From NCBI GenBank assembly GCA_032622095.1, contig CP136068.1, positions 3,511,314-3,575,313 on the forward strand: a stretch of 64,000 bases of DNA. The letters are read 5' to 3'. This document shows positions 34,021-46,800 of the stretch, piece after piece (position 1 is the stretch's first letter; each line of letters starts with the position of its first letter). Below the pieces are notes generated by a model. The model did no database searches, had not been told where the DNA came from, and saw only the letters and a list, made by a program, of their open reading frames with translations. Both the position numbers and the translations under genes were made by a program. Source of the stretch: Siphonodentalium dalli. Its lineage: Eukaryota; Mollusca; Scaphopoda; Gadilida; Siphonodentaliidae.

Positions 34021-34870
34021 TTGCAGAATGAGGTCCCCAAAATGTGAATTTAATTACACTATTCCCCAAGGTGGAATAGCATCAACGAATTCACCCTCTG
34101 GGTACCTCATTCCTAAAAATGACCCCATTTTAACAAATCTGAACCCGGTCACCCAAGGCCCATCCATACCAAATATAAGCTAATATAGGCTCAATGGTTC
34201 TTGAGAAGAAAGTATGTTAAGATTTACTATGGAGGGAACGAGTTATGGCCTTGGCTTCGCACTTATTTGATCTGATGAACTTATTTGAACAAATCTGATT
34301 GTGACTCACCTAGGGAACATGCACACTGAAATATATAAACATATTTGGTCTTTAATATGGAGAAGAAAACAATTGTTTCTAGACGGATGGATAGACATCT
34401 CAACAGACAGAAGGATGGAAGGACAGCCTGACAGACAGAAGACAAATTCAATCCAATATACCCCCACCCAATGTTTCTTTGAAAAATCAGGGTATGATTT
34501 CATCTGGATAAGTGGTGGTTAAGAAAATAATATGCCAGCCAAGTCTGAATATAGTGTGTCTGACATTTGCAGAATGAGGTCCCCAAACAAGCCTTGAAAT
34601 AGGGTGTCTGTCATTTGCATAATGAGGTCCCCAGAGGTGAATTTAGTGATGTTACCCCGCATAGCGGGCTAGCATCACCAAATTCACACTCTGGGAACCT
34701 CATTCTGCTGAGGTGTAAACAGAATGAGGTCCCCAGAGGGTGAATTTGGTGATGCTAGCATCACTAAATTCACCCTCTGGGGACCTCATTCTGCAAATGA
34801 CAGACACCCTATTTCAAGGCTTGTCCCCAAAAGGTGAATTTAATGACAATATTCCGCATGGCGGGCTAGC
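34021..34870. repeat. GAGGTCCCC foldback repeats, cluster 1 (family F)
   Basis: The motif GCAGAATGAGGTCCCCAGAG, followed by GGTGAATTT(A/G)GTGATGCTAGC, occurs in both orientations and pairs with itself. The clearest hairpin is at about 34720-34790, centred on GATGCTAGCATC. Others lie at 34023-34116 and 34568-34706. Within the cluster sit parts of family B and a GACAGACAG stretch (34380-34442). No coding region is present. Confidence 0.7.
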
Positions 34871-36148
34871 ATCACCGGATTCATCCTCAGTCTGATTAGG
34901 CCTCAACAGCCATGGAAAACCTAGGAACAGATTGAAGTTCTACAGTTGAAGTGTGTAATGCACACACATTGAGCACCTCAATTATGCATTTTATCTTCTG
35001 CAAATTAGGGGGACATAGAAACTGAACAGAAGGAAACAAGTCAAAAAGTAACTAAAACAAAATTTCAATTTGATACTTAAGATACTTCCCAGAAGATGAT
35101 GCCTAAGCAAACTTAGGTCCCACGGTGTATTTGGTGATGCTAGCCTGATGTACGGGGTAGCAACACTAAATTCACCCTCTGGGGACCTCATTCTACAAAT
35201 GTGAAGACACACTAAATCAGGCAGTTTGTTTAATTTGCTAGCAGTGTTGTTTACACAAGTTGCCAGATGACATATTATTCTAATCTAGATTAATGGTCTG
35301 TGTCTCTCTGTCTATCTGCAGAGATATATCTGCTTCTGGATAGAACAGGTATTAAAGTTGGAAGTTGGAGATAATATCAGTTGAAAGGGATGTTGGTTGG
35401 GTCCAGGGTGGTGGGGGATGGGTCTGGGCCATGTGGGAGGGGTAATGGGTAATGCAATATTTATGTAATTTCATTAAAGATTAAAGTTTCATAACTCTGC
35501 ATATGTTATAATGGTGTCACTTTTTTCAAATTTTATAACATGTTTAATTAAAAAAAAAATCGGTTTGTTAAATTGAGCAAGGTGAAAATTCAAAAAATCT
35601 GAATTTAACAATTTTTTTAGTTATGTCACTGGCTCCGCACACAGTCGACCCAGTGACCTCATTTGGTGGGGTGGGGTGGAGTGATTGGGTCCCGGCCATG
35701 TGGGAGGGGGAATGGTTAATGAAATATTTCTGTAATTTTCTGTAAGTTTGATAACTCTGTAGATGTTATAATGGTGTCACTTTTTTCAATTAAAAAACAT
35801 TTTTTTTTGGTTAAATTGAGCAAGGTGAAAATTCAAAAAATCTGAATTTAACAAAAAAACTAACATTTGAGTTACGTCACTGGCTCCGCCCACATTCGAT
35901 CCAGTGACCTCATTTGAAAAATCAGAATCACAGTCCCCCAAGGACCCTTTAAACCAAATATGAACCCATTCGGCCCAATGAAATTTGAGAAGAAGTCGTT
36001 GTAAGAATTACTATGGTGGGAAAGAGTATGTCCTAGCTTTGCAACTATTTGACCGGGTGACCTCATTTGAACAAATCGGAATGTGGACGACGGACGAGGT
36101 ATGATGACTGTAGCTCCACCAGAGACTTCGTCTCAGGTGAGCTAAAAA
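34871..36148 (+). repeat. Family B interspersed repeat, copy 1, with one family F hairpin
   Basis: Phrases include CATATGTTATAATGGTGTCA (repeated at 35497 and 35762 with flanking AGTTTGATAACTCTG), GAGCAAGGTGAAAATTCAAA (35575, 35818), GTGACCTCATTTGAA and CCCAAGGACCC. It ends with GACGACGGACGAGG, then TAGCTCCACCAGAGACTTCG and TCTCAGGTGAGCTAAAAA. The hairpin-bearing tail followed by AAAAA is a terminus I associate with molluscan repeats. A family F copy lies at about 35107-35200. Confidence 0.65.
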
Positions 36149-36329
36149 GCTCGGACAAAATTATGCATGTTGTAAAAAACATTTTAAGTCAAATGAAAGT
36201 GTCAATGACACTGTAGCTCAACTTGGAAAGGGAATAATTTAATGTATTACAGTCAATGGATCGATTAGGAATGTGGAAAGTTGAATGTCTAATACTAGTA
36301 TATCGACATGAAGATATATATAAAATCTA

Positions 36330-36760
36330 AGATGGTTGCTGGCGGCTATATTTTCCAATAAAATTCAAAAGCATTTGATAGCTTTAGTCATGCAAATAGT
36401 AAAATGCAAGATGGCTGCTAGCAACCATGTTTATTGGCCAAATAACCCCAAAATGACTCTTTCCCATCTACATTCCAATTTCAACAGCCATGAAATTTTA
36501 TGATGATCAGACTAAAGATATGACATGTAGCCCGTGCTAAAGGATTAGGTCATACAAAGAGTAAAATCCAAGATGGCTGCTGGTGGCCATGTTTTTTGGC
36601 CGAATGACCCCAAAATGACTCGTTCCCATCTACATGTCCTTGTTAACATTCATGACAAATTTTATGATGATCAGACTATTAAAAGGTACGACCTGTAGCT
36701 CGTGCTAAAGGATTTAGTCATACAAAGAGTAAAATCCAAGATGGCTGCTGGTACATACTC
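36330..36760. repeat. Family D minisatellite, second locus
   Basis: About 190-bp units with AAGATGGCTGCTGGTGGCC, CCCCAAAATGACTC, TTCCCATCTACAT, TGATGATCAGACTA and GTGCTAAAGGATTTAGTCAT, anchors near 36340, 36410, 36570 and 36735. These are the same phrases as the 16.2-18.4 kb block but a different subfamily. Confidence 0.65.
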
Positions 36761-37239
36761 TGATAATGTCGTAATTGTTTTATATCTGAAAAGCGAGACA
36801 GCGGTCTTTTAAGTTAATTAAAACATTTATTTGTAACACTCACGATGGTCAGTAACAACACAGATACGAACATCTCATCGTGTTTTCAGTGTGTCAAAAC
36901 ATTCGTGATTAACATTCATTAACGCAAAGGGATCGAACAAAGGCGATTGAATAACACAAAACAATAGGTCATATTTTATTTTTTATTTTAAACACTTGGG
37001 TGTTTGTCTCTGCATCATCTGTTTCTTTTTGGGATGGCCGCCACAATTCATCTATATACGGACATGTCCGGAAAAAAAAAACTAGAAAAAAAAAATTCCC
37101 CTAAAATTGAAGGCGACTTCGATTTCGCCTTAGAGCGACGACAGGGCGAAGTCAGCGACAGTAAGGCGACAATCTCGCCCGAGTCGCCTTGTGAGCTGAG
37201 GCCTGTCCTCATGATTCCTCCATACTATATGTAAGCTAA
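36761..37239. other. Unassigned, with a GGCGA-rich stretch
   Basis: No supported gene. Positions 37100-37195 are rich in GGCGA/TCGCC in both orientations and could fold on themselves. The 76-aa ORF at 37004-37234 (+) is low-complexity in part and not recognised. Confidence 0.35.
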
Positions 37240-37650
37240 ATAGTCCAAACTCTCTTGAGAAGACATTTTAAGAATTACTATAGAGACATATAGTTATGTC
37301 CCCGGTCCCACCCTATTTAACCTGGTGACCCCATCTGAATAAATTTGAATCCCAGACACCAAAGAACCCTTCATACATATCATAAATATCAGTCAAATAG
37401 ACCTGATGGTCCTTGTGAAGGAAGCATATTAAGAGGGAAACTGTCCTTCGCTTGGCCCCTATTTGACCAGGTGACCCCATTAAAAAAATCTGAATTGCAG
37501 TCAAGGAAGAACATTCCATTCTATATAAGCCAACTAGTTCTTGCAAACATATTTTAAGAATTACTATGTAGTGAAATAGTCAAGTCTCTTGCTCTGCCCT
37601 TATTTGACTTTGTGATCCCATTTTCACAAATCTGATAAGGATAAAAATTA
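37240..37650. repeat. Family B fragment
   Basis: Phrases AAGAATTACTATAGAG, CCTGGTGACCCCATCTGAAT, AAGAACCCTTCATACAT and ACCTGATGGTCCTTG are variants of the family B internal repeat seen at 34120-34340 and 39370-39780. It has no coding potential. Confidence 0.55.
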
Positions 37651-38690
37651 AGTTCCCCAGTTGAAGTTGGTGATATTCACCCATTGGGCACCTCATTTAT
37701 GAATTTTATATTCTGCTGTGCGGGATAGCATCACAAAAAGCGTGTCTGTTCCTACATTGTGCATGCCTGGCCTCAAGCAACACAATGTATTATACAACAA
37801 GCCTTGAAATAGTGTGATAGTGTGTCTGTCATTTGCAGAATGAGATCCCCAGAGGGTGAATTTAGTGACGCTAAATTCACCCTCTGGGGACCTCATTCTG
37901 ATAAGGCCCTCAACTGCTATGGAAGACCTAGAATAAAATTGAATTTCCCCAGTTGAAGTTGGTGATGTTCACCCATTGGGCCCCTCAATTATGAATTTTA
38001 TCTTCTGCAAATTAGGGGATATAGAAACTTCCTAGAAGGGAAATGTAACTAACAACAATGTAAATTTGATACTATAGATACTTCCCAGAAGATGAGGCCT
38101 AAATAGAATGAGGTCGCCAGAGGGTGAATTTGGTGATGCTAGCCTGCTGTGCGGGATAGCATCACAAAAAGCGTGTCTGTTCCTACATTGTGCATGCCTG
38201 GCCTCAAGCAACACAATGTATTATACAACAAGCCTTGAAATAGTGTGATAGTGTGTCTGTCATTTGCAGAATGAGATCCCCAGAGGGTGAATTTAGTGAC
38301 GCTAAATTCACCCTCTGGGGACCTCATTCTGATAAGGCCCTCAACTGCTATGGAAGACCTAGAATAAAATTGAATTTCCCCAGTTGAAGTTGGTGATGTT
38401 CACCCATTGGGCCCCTCAATTATGAATTTTATCTTCTGCAAATTAGGGGATATAGAAACTTCCTAGAAGGGAAATTTAACTAACAACAATGTAAATTTGA
38501 TACTATAGATACTTCCCAGAAGATGAGGCCTAAGCAGAATGAGATCTTGAGACTCTAGATACTTCCCAGAAGATGAGGCCTAAGCAGAATAAGGTTCTCA
38601 TAGGGTGTATTTGGTTATGCTAGCCTGCTGTGTGGAGCAACATGAATTCACCCTCTGGGAACCTCATTCTACAAATGCCAGACACTCTTG
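37651..38690. repeat. GAGGTCCCC foldback repeats, cluster 2, with a 431-bp tandem duplication
   Basis: Sequence 37714-38102 recurs at 38145-38533 almost without change (offset 431). Each copy has a hairpin made from GAATGAGATCCCCAGAGGG / CCCTCTGGGGACCTCATTC (37839-37900; 38270-38331). Near identity indicates a recent duplication, or a local assembly duplication. A further single arm lies at 38577-38670. Confidence 0.8.
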
Positions 38691-39039
38691 GAGAAAATAA
38701 AATTAATCTGATTTTAATGACCACTGAGTGATAATGTAAACAACAAGGGTGCTTCATTGATAACACCATTAATCTCATTTAAATTATGAATGACATGAAT
38801 ACACTCCCTGTGGACTCTGCCTAGCTACAGAAGTTCTCTTATCTCTCTATCTGCCCTGCCATGTGTCATGTCTGTCAGTTCATGTTTTTTAATTTATTTA
38901 AATAAAAAATACTTTATTTACCTGTGAGTTAGGAGGCGAGATAAGGTGGAATGCTGTTGGTTGGGGACAGGGTGGGGTTCTGGGTAATGTGGGGGGGTGA
39001 TAAATTTTTTTTGTATGTTAAATTGATCAAGGAGTTCCT

Positions 39040-39872
39040 GAATTTTTTATTATTTTTTGGGGAATTATGGCCATAACTATATCGGATAAAACCCATATTT
39101 TAACTTGATCTGTATATAAGTGTCAAAAATTCATATACCAAATTTGGTGTTGATCAGATGAAAAATGTTTGAGTAATCCTGTCTTGGATGAATTCTATAT
39201 CAAAACAAGAGTGGAAGGGGTTAAATAAACAATACCAAAATCCATACAGATGAAGAACATGCTAAGAAAAATCTAGGTAAGAAATATGAGACTGTGATGT
39301 GTCCTAAACAAAAATTAAAGGTCAAAATGCAAAAATGAATTTTATTTTTAAAGTTATGTCCCTAGCTCTGCCCCTGTTTGACCCAGTGACCCCATTTGAA
39401 CCCCAGTCACCCAAGGTCTCTCTGTACCAAATATAAGCTAAATCGGCCAAATATTGTTTTAGAAGAAGTCAATGTAAGAATTACCATGAGTTATGGCCCT
39501 GGTTTCTCAACTAATTGACCGGGTGACCTCATTTGAACAAATCTGAACACCAGTCACCCAAGGACCCTCCATACCAAATATTAGCTAAATCGGCACAATG
39601 GTTATGGACAAGAAGTTGTTGTAAGAATTACTATGGAGGAATAGAGTTATGGCCCTGGTTTCGTAACTATTTGACCCAGTGACCTCATTTGAACACATCT
39701 GAATGAGAGTCACCTAGGGAACATCCACACCAAATATGAACCAATTCGGTATGATGGTTTCAGAGGAGAAGATGTTTTTTAAAAAAGTTGACGGACGGAC
39801 GGACAGACGGACGACGGACGAGGAGTGATGACTATAGCTCCACCAGAGACTTCGTCTCAGGTGAGCTAAAAA
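39040..39872 (+). repeat. Family B interspersed repeat, copy 2
   Basis: Units contain GCCCTGGTTTC, TATTTGACCCAGTGACC, CAAGGACCCTCCATACCAAA and AAGAATTACTATGGAGGA. The copy ends with a GACGGACGG run (39790-39822), TAGCTCCACCAGAGACTTCG and TCAGGTGAGCTAAAAA at 39872, the same terminus as the copy ending at 36148. Positions 38691-39040 before it hold nothing recognisable. Confidence 0.65.
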
Positions 39873-40305
39873 TGTATTTGGTTTATTTGTGATATGTAAG
39901 AGATGATATTGATACTGGTACTAGTACACTGATGTCCCAGCGTATTCCACTTGACATATAACTGATGATGTTCTCTAAACAGCCCGATGCTGATGTTTGT
40001 TGCATGAATTTTATCATGGAAAATCCATCGGTTCTAAATTGGTCATAATTGAATTTATTTCTTGCGTTTACTTTATTTATTTCTCATTTCTGCCATAACT
40101 GCAGTAGATCCTCAATATAAGATGGGATAGGCGGGATGACGGCCAATAATGCGACTATAGTGAGAGTCAGAACAATCCCAACCAAACGCCTCATTGACAC
40201 ATTCTCTCTCTCTCTCTCTGACCAACCATTTCCTGCTATCATATCAAGCTCACATGATTCTCACATCTAGTTCACATCTAGCTCACCACTCTCATGTCTA
40301 GCTCA
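39873..40305. other. Unassigned, with a short (TC)n run
   Basis: No supported gene. A CTCTCTCTCTCTCTCT run lies at about 40203-40219. A CACATCTAGCTCA-like phrase recurs at 40250-40305 just before the minisatellite. Confidence 0.4.
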
Positions 40306-43300
40306 CCCTCGGGGCGGGGGGGGGGGGGAAATGTCCAGGTCAGGATATCCCACCCCACCCAGCACCTACATGACAAAAAAAAATCTTATGGTTTTATCGC
40401 TTGTTTTGCTTTATATAGTCATGAAACAGCGAGAAATTAACTTCTTCTGAGAAGAACAAGTTTTTTGAGTCAGGGTGTGGGGGGGGGGGGGGATGTCCAG
40501 GTCAGGATATCTCCCCCCCCCCACCTAGCACCTACATGACAAAAAAATTATCTTATGGTTTTATCGCTTGTTTTGCTTTATATAGTCATGAAACACTAGG
40601 CAGTATGCCACAAGGGGTATGCACTGGGTGATAGTCCATCTCTTGTTTTATATAGACATGAAACAAGCGATAAAACCATAAGATTATTTTTTTGTCATGT
40701 AGGTGCTGGGTGGGGTGGGGAAGATATCCTGACCTGGACATCTCCCCCCACCCCAAACCCTGTCTCAAAAAACTTGTTATCAGAAGAAGTTAATTTCTCG
40801 CTGTTTCATGACTATATAAAGCAAAACGAGCGATAAAACCATAAGATTTTTTTTTTGTCATGTAGGTGCTGGGTGGGGGGAGGGGGAGATATCCTGACCT
40901 GGACATCTTCCCCCCCACCCCAAACCCTGACTCAAAAAACTTGTTCTCAGAAGAAGTTAATTTCTCGCTGTTTCAGGACTATATAAAGCAAAAACAAGCG
41001 ATAAAACCATAAGATTATTTTTTTGTCATGTAGGTGCTGGGTGGGGGGGGGGGGAGATATACTGACCTGGACATCTCCCCCCCCCCCACCCAAACCCTGA
41101 CTCAAACAACTTGTTCTCAGAAGAAGTTAATTTCTCGCTGTTTCATGACTATATAAAGCAAATCGAGCGATAAAACCATAAGTTTTTTTTTTGTCATGTA
41201 GCGGCTGGGTGGGGGGGGGGTGAAATATCCTGACCTGGACATCTTCCCCCCCCCCCCCCCCACCCAAACCCTGACTCATGAATATATAAAGCAAAACAAG
41301 CGATAAAACCATAAGATTATTTTTTTGTCATGTAGGTGCTGGATGGGGGGGGGGGGGGGGGGGGGGGGAGGAAGATATCCTGACCTGGACATCTCCCCCC
41401 CCCACCCGAAACCCTGACTCAAAAAACTTGTTCTCAGAAGTTAATTTCTCGCTGTTTCATGACTATATAAAGCAAAACAAGCGATAAAACCATAAGTTTA
41501 TTTTGTTGTCATGTAGGTGCTGGGTGGGGGGGGGGGGGGGGAGATATCCTGACCTGGACATCTTCCCCCCCACCCCAAACCCTGACTCAAACAACTTGTT
41601 CTCAGAAGTTAATTTCTCGCTGTTTCATGACTATATAAAGCAAAACAAGCGATAAAACAATAAGATTATTTTTTTGTCATGTAGGTGCTGGGTGGGGGGG
41701 GGGGGGGGAGATATCCTGACCTGGACATCTTCCCCCCCCACCCCAAACCCTGACTCAAAAAACTTGTTCTCAGAAGAAGTTAATTTCTCGCTGTTTCAGG
41801 ACTATATAAAGCAAAACAAGCGATAAAACAATAAGATTATTTTTTTGTCATGTAGGTGCTGGGTGGGGTGGGGGGGGAAATATCCTGACCTGGACATCTC
41901 CCCCCCCCCCCACCCAAACCCTGACTCAAACAACTTGTTCTCAGAAGAAGTTAATTTCTCGCTGTTTCATGACTATATAAAGCAAAACGAGCGATAAAAC
42001 CATAAGTTTTTTTTTTGTCATGTAGGTGCTGGGTGGGGGGGGGGGGGGGGGAGATATCCTGACCTGGACATCTTCCCCCCCCCCACCCCAAACCCTGACT
42101 CAAAAAACTTGTTCTCAGAAGAAGTTAATTTCTCGCTGTTTCAGGACTATATAAAGCAAAACAAGCGATAAAACCATAAGATTATTTTTTTGTCATGTAG
42201 GTGCTGGATGGGGGGGGGGGGGGAGATATCCTGACCTGGATATTTCCCCCCCCCCACCCAAAACCCTGACTCAAAAAACTTGTTCTCAGAAGAAGTTAAT
42301 TTCTCGCTGTTTCATGACTATATAAAGCAAAACAAGTGATAAAACCATAAGATTATTTTTTTGTCATGTAGGTGCTGGGTGGGGGGGGGGGAGATATCCT
42401 GACCAGGACATTTCCCCCTCCCCCGCCCCCACCCCAAACCCTGACTCAAAAAACTTGTTCTCAGAAGAAGTTAATTTCTCGCTGTTTCATGACTATATAA
42501 AGCAAAACAAGCGATAAAACCATAAGATTATTTTTTTGTCATGTAGGTGCTGGGTGGGGGGGGGGGGGGGAGATATCCTGACCTGGACATTTCCCCCCCC
42601 ACCCCAAACCCTGACTCAAAAAACTTGTTCTCAGAAGAAGTTAATTTCTCGCTGTTTCAGGACTATATAAAGCAAAACAAGCGATAAAACCATAAGATTA
42701 TTTTTTTGTCATGTAGGTGCTGGGTGGGGGGGGAGATATCCTGACCTGGACATCTCCCCCCCACCCCAAACCCTGACTCATGAATATATAAAGCAAAACA
42801 AGCGATAAAACCATAAGATTATTTTTTTGTCATGTAGGTGCTGGATGGGGGGGAAGATATCCTGACCTGGACATCTTCCCCCCCCCCCCCCCCCACCCGA
42901 AACCCTGACTCAAAAAACTTGTTCTCAGAAGAAGTTAATTTCTCGCTGTTTCATGACTATATAAAGCAAAACAAGCGATAAAACCATAAGATTATTTTGT
43001 TGTCATGTAGGTGCTGGGTGGGGGGGGGGGGGGGGGGGGGGGAGATATCCTGACCTGGACATCTTCCCCCCACCCCAAACCCTGACTCAAACAACTTGTT
43101 CTCAGAAGAAGTTAATTTCTCGCTGTTTCATGACTATATAAAGCAAAACAAGCGATAAAACCATAAGATTATTTTTTTGTCATGTAGGTGCTGGGTGGGG
43201 GGGGGGGGGGGGGGGGGGGAGATATCCTGACCTGGACATTTCCCCCCACCCAAACCCTGACTCAAAAAACTTGTTCTCAGAAGAAGTTAATTTCTCTCTG

Positions 43301-43676
43301 TTTCATGACTATATAAAGCAAAACAAGCGATAAAACCATAAGATTATTTTTTTGTCATGTAGGTGCTGGGTGTGGGGGGGGAGATATCCTGACCTGGACA
43401 TCTTCCCCCCCCCCCCACCCCAAACCCTGACTCAAACAACTTGTTCTCAGAAGAAGTTAATTTCTCGCTGTTTCATGACTATATAAAGAAAAACAAGCGA
43501 TAAAACCATAAGATTATTTTTTTGTCATGTAGGTGCTGGGTGGGGGGGGGGGGGGGGAGATATCCTGACCTGGACATTTCCCCCCCCCCCCCACCCAAAC
43601 ACTGACTCAAACTTGTTCTCAGAAGAAGTTAATTTCTCGCTGTTTAATGACCATATAAAGCAAAACGAGCGATAAG
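40306..43676. repeat. ~170-bp G-tract/C-tract hairpin minisatellite with an orientation switch
   Basis: About 18 rightward units (first about 40640, last truncated near 43676) plus two inverted units at the left (40310-40596). Each has TGTCATGTAGGTGCTGGGTG, a G run of about 7-26, GATATCCTGACCTGGACAT, a C run of about 6-18 ending CACCC, AACCCTGACTCAAA, TTGTTCTCAGAAG, TTAATTTCTCGCTGTTTCA and AAGCGATAAAACCATAAG. The G and C runs lie about 22 bases apart and can pair as GGGTGGGG/CCCCACCC. Some units lack an internal part (for example at 41276 and 42780). A unique ~40-bp segment at about 40597-40637 joins the two orientations. Run lengths are likely inaccurate. Confidence 0.85.
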
Positions 43677-43708
43677 AAAAGAAAACGAGAGGCCGATCAC
43701 GATCGGCC
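43677..43708 (+). mobile_element. Repeat family A, 5' end only (copy 3, cut by the gap)
   Basis: GAAAACGAGAGGCCGATCAC and the rest of its dyad lie immediately before the N run. They match the left ends of the copies at 7911 and 22084. The remainder of the copy presumably lies in the gap. Confidence 0.7.
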
Positions 43709-43808
43709 NNNNNNNNNNNNNNNNNNNNNNNNNNNNNNNNNNNNNNNNNNNNNNNNNNNNNNNNNNNNNNNNNNNNNNNNNNNNNNNNNNNNNNNNNNNN
43801 NNNNNNNN
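43709..43808. other. Assembly gap (100 N)
   Basis: Exactly 100 N, the usual placeholder for a gap of unknown size. It lies between the hairpin minisatellite/repeat A start and the interior of a retrotransposon LTR, so both flanking arrays could be incomplete. A predicted ORF crossing the N run is meaningless. Confidence 0.95.
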
Positions 43809-46800
43809 CAAACAAAACTAAAAATTGATGCGATTTATTTTCTATATATATTTGATGATTATTTCTATTTTGATATGCCGTGACAATATAGTGAGGTGGA
43901 GTCTAAATATTAATAAATGAAATCATTCAATAAATATTAAATTATTAAGTGTTATCCAGTGGTATAAAGGGCTAACTGAGTAAGGATCCCTAAGAAATCC
44001 CAGCTCGGCAGTCTCCCGGAAATCCAAACTCAGCCGACCCCATGAAAATCGTGGGAGCAACTCATTAAGTTTATTTATATAACGGGACATAACTGATTCA
44101 CCTCTGGGCGTCAAAATATGATCACGGCATAACAAAAAAACTAAAACTTTTCATCCACCCACCCCAATAATAACAAATACATTTATCAAAGTCCACCCCC
44201 TTAATAATAATAAAGCATAACTACCACCTTAATCAAATCCAATGCATACTCAAAAGCAAATTAATTTCATTATATCAATTACCCCTTAATCAAATCCAAT
44301 GTATAACCATAAGCAAAATATTATATTATAATAGCTACCACCTTAATCAAATTCAATGCATACTCAAAAGCAAATTATTTTCATTATATCAATTACCCCT
44401 TAATCAAATCCAGTGTATAACCATAAGCAAAATATTATATTATAATCGCTACCACCTTAATCAAATTCAATGCATACTCAAAAGCAAATTATTTTCATTA
44501 TATCAATTACCCCTTAATCAAATCCAGTGTATAACCATAAGCAAAATATTATATTATAATAGCTACCACCTTAATCAAATTCAATGCATACTCAGGCAGT
44601 GAAAACTCTTATAAACATCGGTCAAAGCAAGAGGACAACACTCTCAGATAACCAGTTATCTACCAGCATTAATGGACCATGATATAATTCAGAGCGTCGT
44701 GTTTATTTGAGTTAGTCAGACTCTTCAGTATAATCGGTCGTGTATGAAACACAGGGCAAGAATACGTACACAGACGCATTTGAACATGAATTATTTACTG
44801 TTTGCAAAAAACAACAACAACAATAAAGAGCGTTGTCTCAGTAAGGTAGTAAGCCTCGAAAAATATAGTTTGATAATTGTGTCAAACAACGTCGAATTAC
44901 GTTTACAAAGAAACATTTGAACTTGAATTATTTCCTGTTTGGGAAAACAACAACAATAAAGAGCGTTGTCTCAGTAAGGTAGTAAGCCTCGAAAAATATA
45001 GTTTGATAATTGTGTCAAACAACGTCGAATTACGTTTACTAAGAAACATTTGAACTTGAATTATTTCCTGTTTGGGAAAACAACAATAAAGAGCGTTATT
45101 TCAGTAAGGTAGTGAGCCTCGAAAATATGGTTTCATAATTGTGACAAACAAACGTCCGATTACGTTTACAAAGAAACATTTAGACCCATAAATCTATGAT
45201 GAACCCATCGGGAATAAATCAGCAAGCAAAATTCCAGGAGTTGGTCCTGTACTGACAGATTCGAGAGTAAAGGGATTATCAAAGCTTACGAAGTTATAGG
45301 AACTTACCCACCCGAGGGAAAAAAAACGATGCACCTTTCAACGATTGTACATTTCCTTTACATGGAAACAACAGAGCGTGATATCTATTTGAGCTAATAA
45401 GAGACAGCATACACGTTTATTTGACATAAAATTGATCAGAATTCCACAAACTGCTCGCTAATATCTTGGCTAAATTTTGGGGCCGCATTTACCAAACAAT
45501 ACCGGATCAGAAATGACATCTTCTCAAAGGCACGTGGTTCGCATCACACACGATTTTCGATACTTCCGGTATATGTTATTTCGGCGTGGCGCGAAATTTC
45601 CCAACGATAATGTAAACAGAAATGGGAGGTAATTCTATTTGAGAATATTAGAAATATCATACAAGTTATTCGACATATAATTGATCAGAATTCCACAAAC
45701 TGCTCGCTAATATCTTGGCTAAATTTTGGGGCCGCATTTACCAAACAATACCGGATCAGAAATGACATCTTCTCAAATGCACGTGGTTCGCATCACACAC
45801 GATTTTTGTTACTTCCGGTATATGTTATTTCGGCGTGGCGCGAAATTTCCCAATGATAATGTAAACAGAAATGGGAGGTAATTCTATTTGAGAATATTAG
45901 AAATATCATACAAGTTATTCGACATATAATTGATCAGAATTCCACAAACTGCTCGCTAATATCTTGGCTAAATTTTGGGGCCGCATTTACCAAACAATAC
46001 CGGATCAGAAATGACATCTTCTCAAATGCACGTGGTTCGCATCACACACGATTTTCGATACTTCCGGTATATGTTATTTCGGCGTGGCGCGAAATTTCCC
46101 AATGATAATGTAAACAGAAATGGGAGGTAATTCTATTTGAGAATATTAGAAATATCATACAAGTTATTCGACATATAATTGATCAGAATTCCACAAACTG
46201 CTCGCTAATATCTTGGCTAAATTTTGGGGCCGCATTTACCAAACAATACCGGATCAGAAATGACATCTTCTCAAATGCACGTGGTTCGCATCACACACGA
46301 TTTTCGTTACTTCCGGTATATGTTATTTCGGCGTGGCGCGAAATTTCCCAATGATAATGTAAACAGAAATGGGAGGTAATTCTATTTGAGCAAAATTAGA
46401 AACCACCATCAACAATTATGTGATATATAGACTCATCGCATCCTTCCGTTTGAGTATTATACAGCTCCTAATAACAAATGTCAAAAAGGGTTGACAAAGC
46501 AGACCCGTCTATAAAATTAAATTTTTCCACACCCCTGTACTCATCGTAGTTGTCTATTCTATCAGATTTTGTATAAACTAAATAAAATAACAAACTAAAG
46601 AAGGCTGGCATGCAATAATAATGACCTTAAGAGATGATAGTGGTGCTGGTGCAGGAAGAGAGTAATTTTGCCGCCAACGACGATGAGTACAGTAAATTTA
46701 CATATGGTTAAATGACAATGTTTTCGAGGAATTCTGTGATGAGTCTAAATTCTCGATTGAACATATTTATCTATATGCCTCAACCTTTGTTTGACGGTAT

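Noticed and set aside
43525-43815. ORF spanning the N run
   Set aside because: It exists only because N codons translate as X; there is no sequence evidence.
43923-44135. 70-aa minus-strand ORF in the LTR, repeated at 55975-56187
   Set aside because: Sense orientation, but conservation between two young LTR copies is not evidence of selection and no motif is visible.
44221-46390. Regular repeats as a CRISPR array
   Set aside because: Units are long tandem copies without spacers, inside a eukaryotic retrotransposon LTR.
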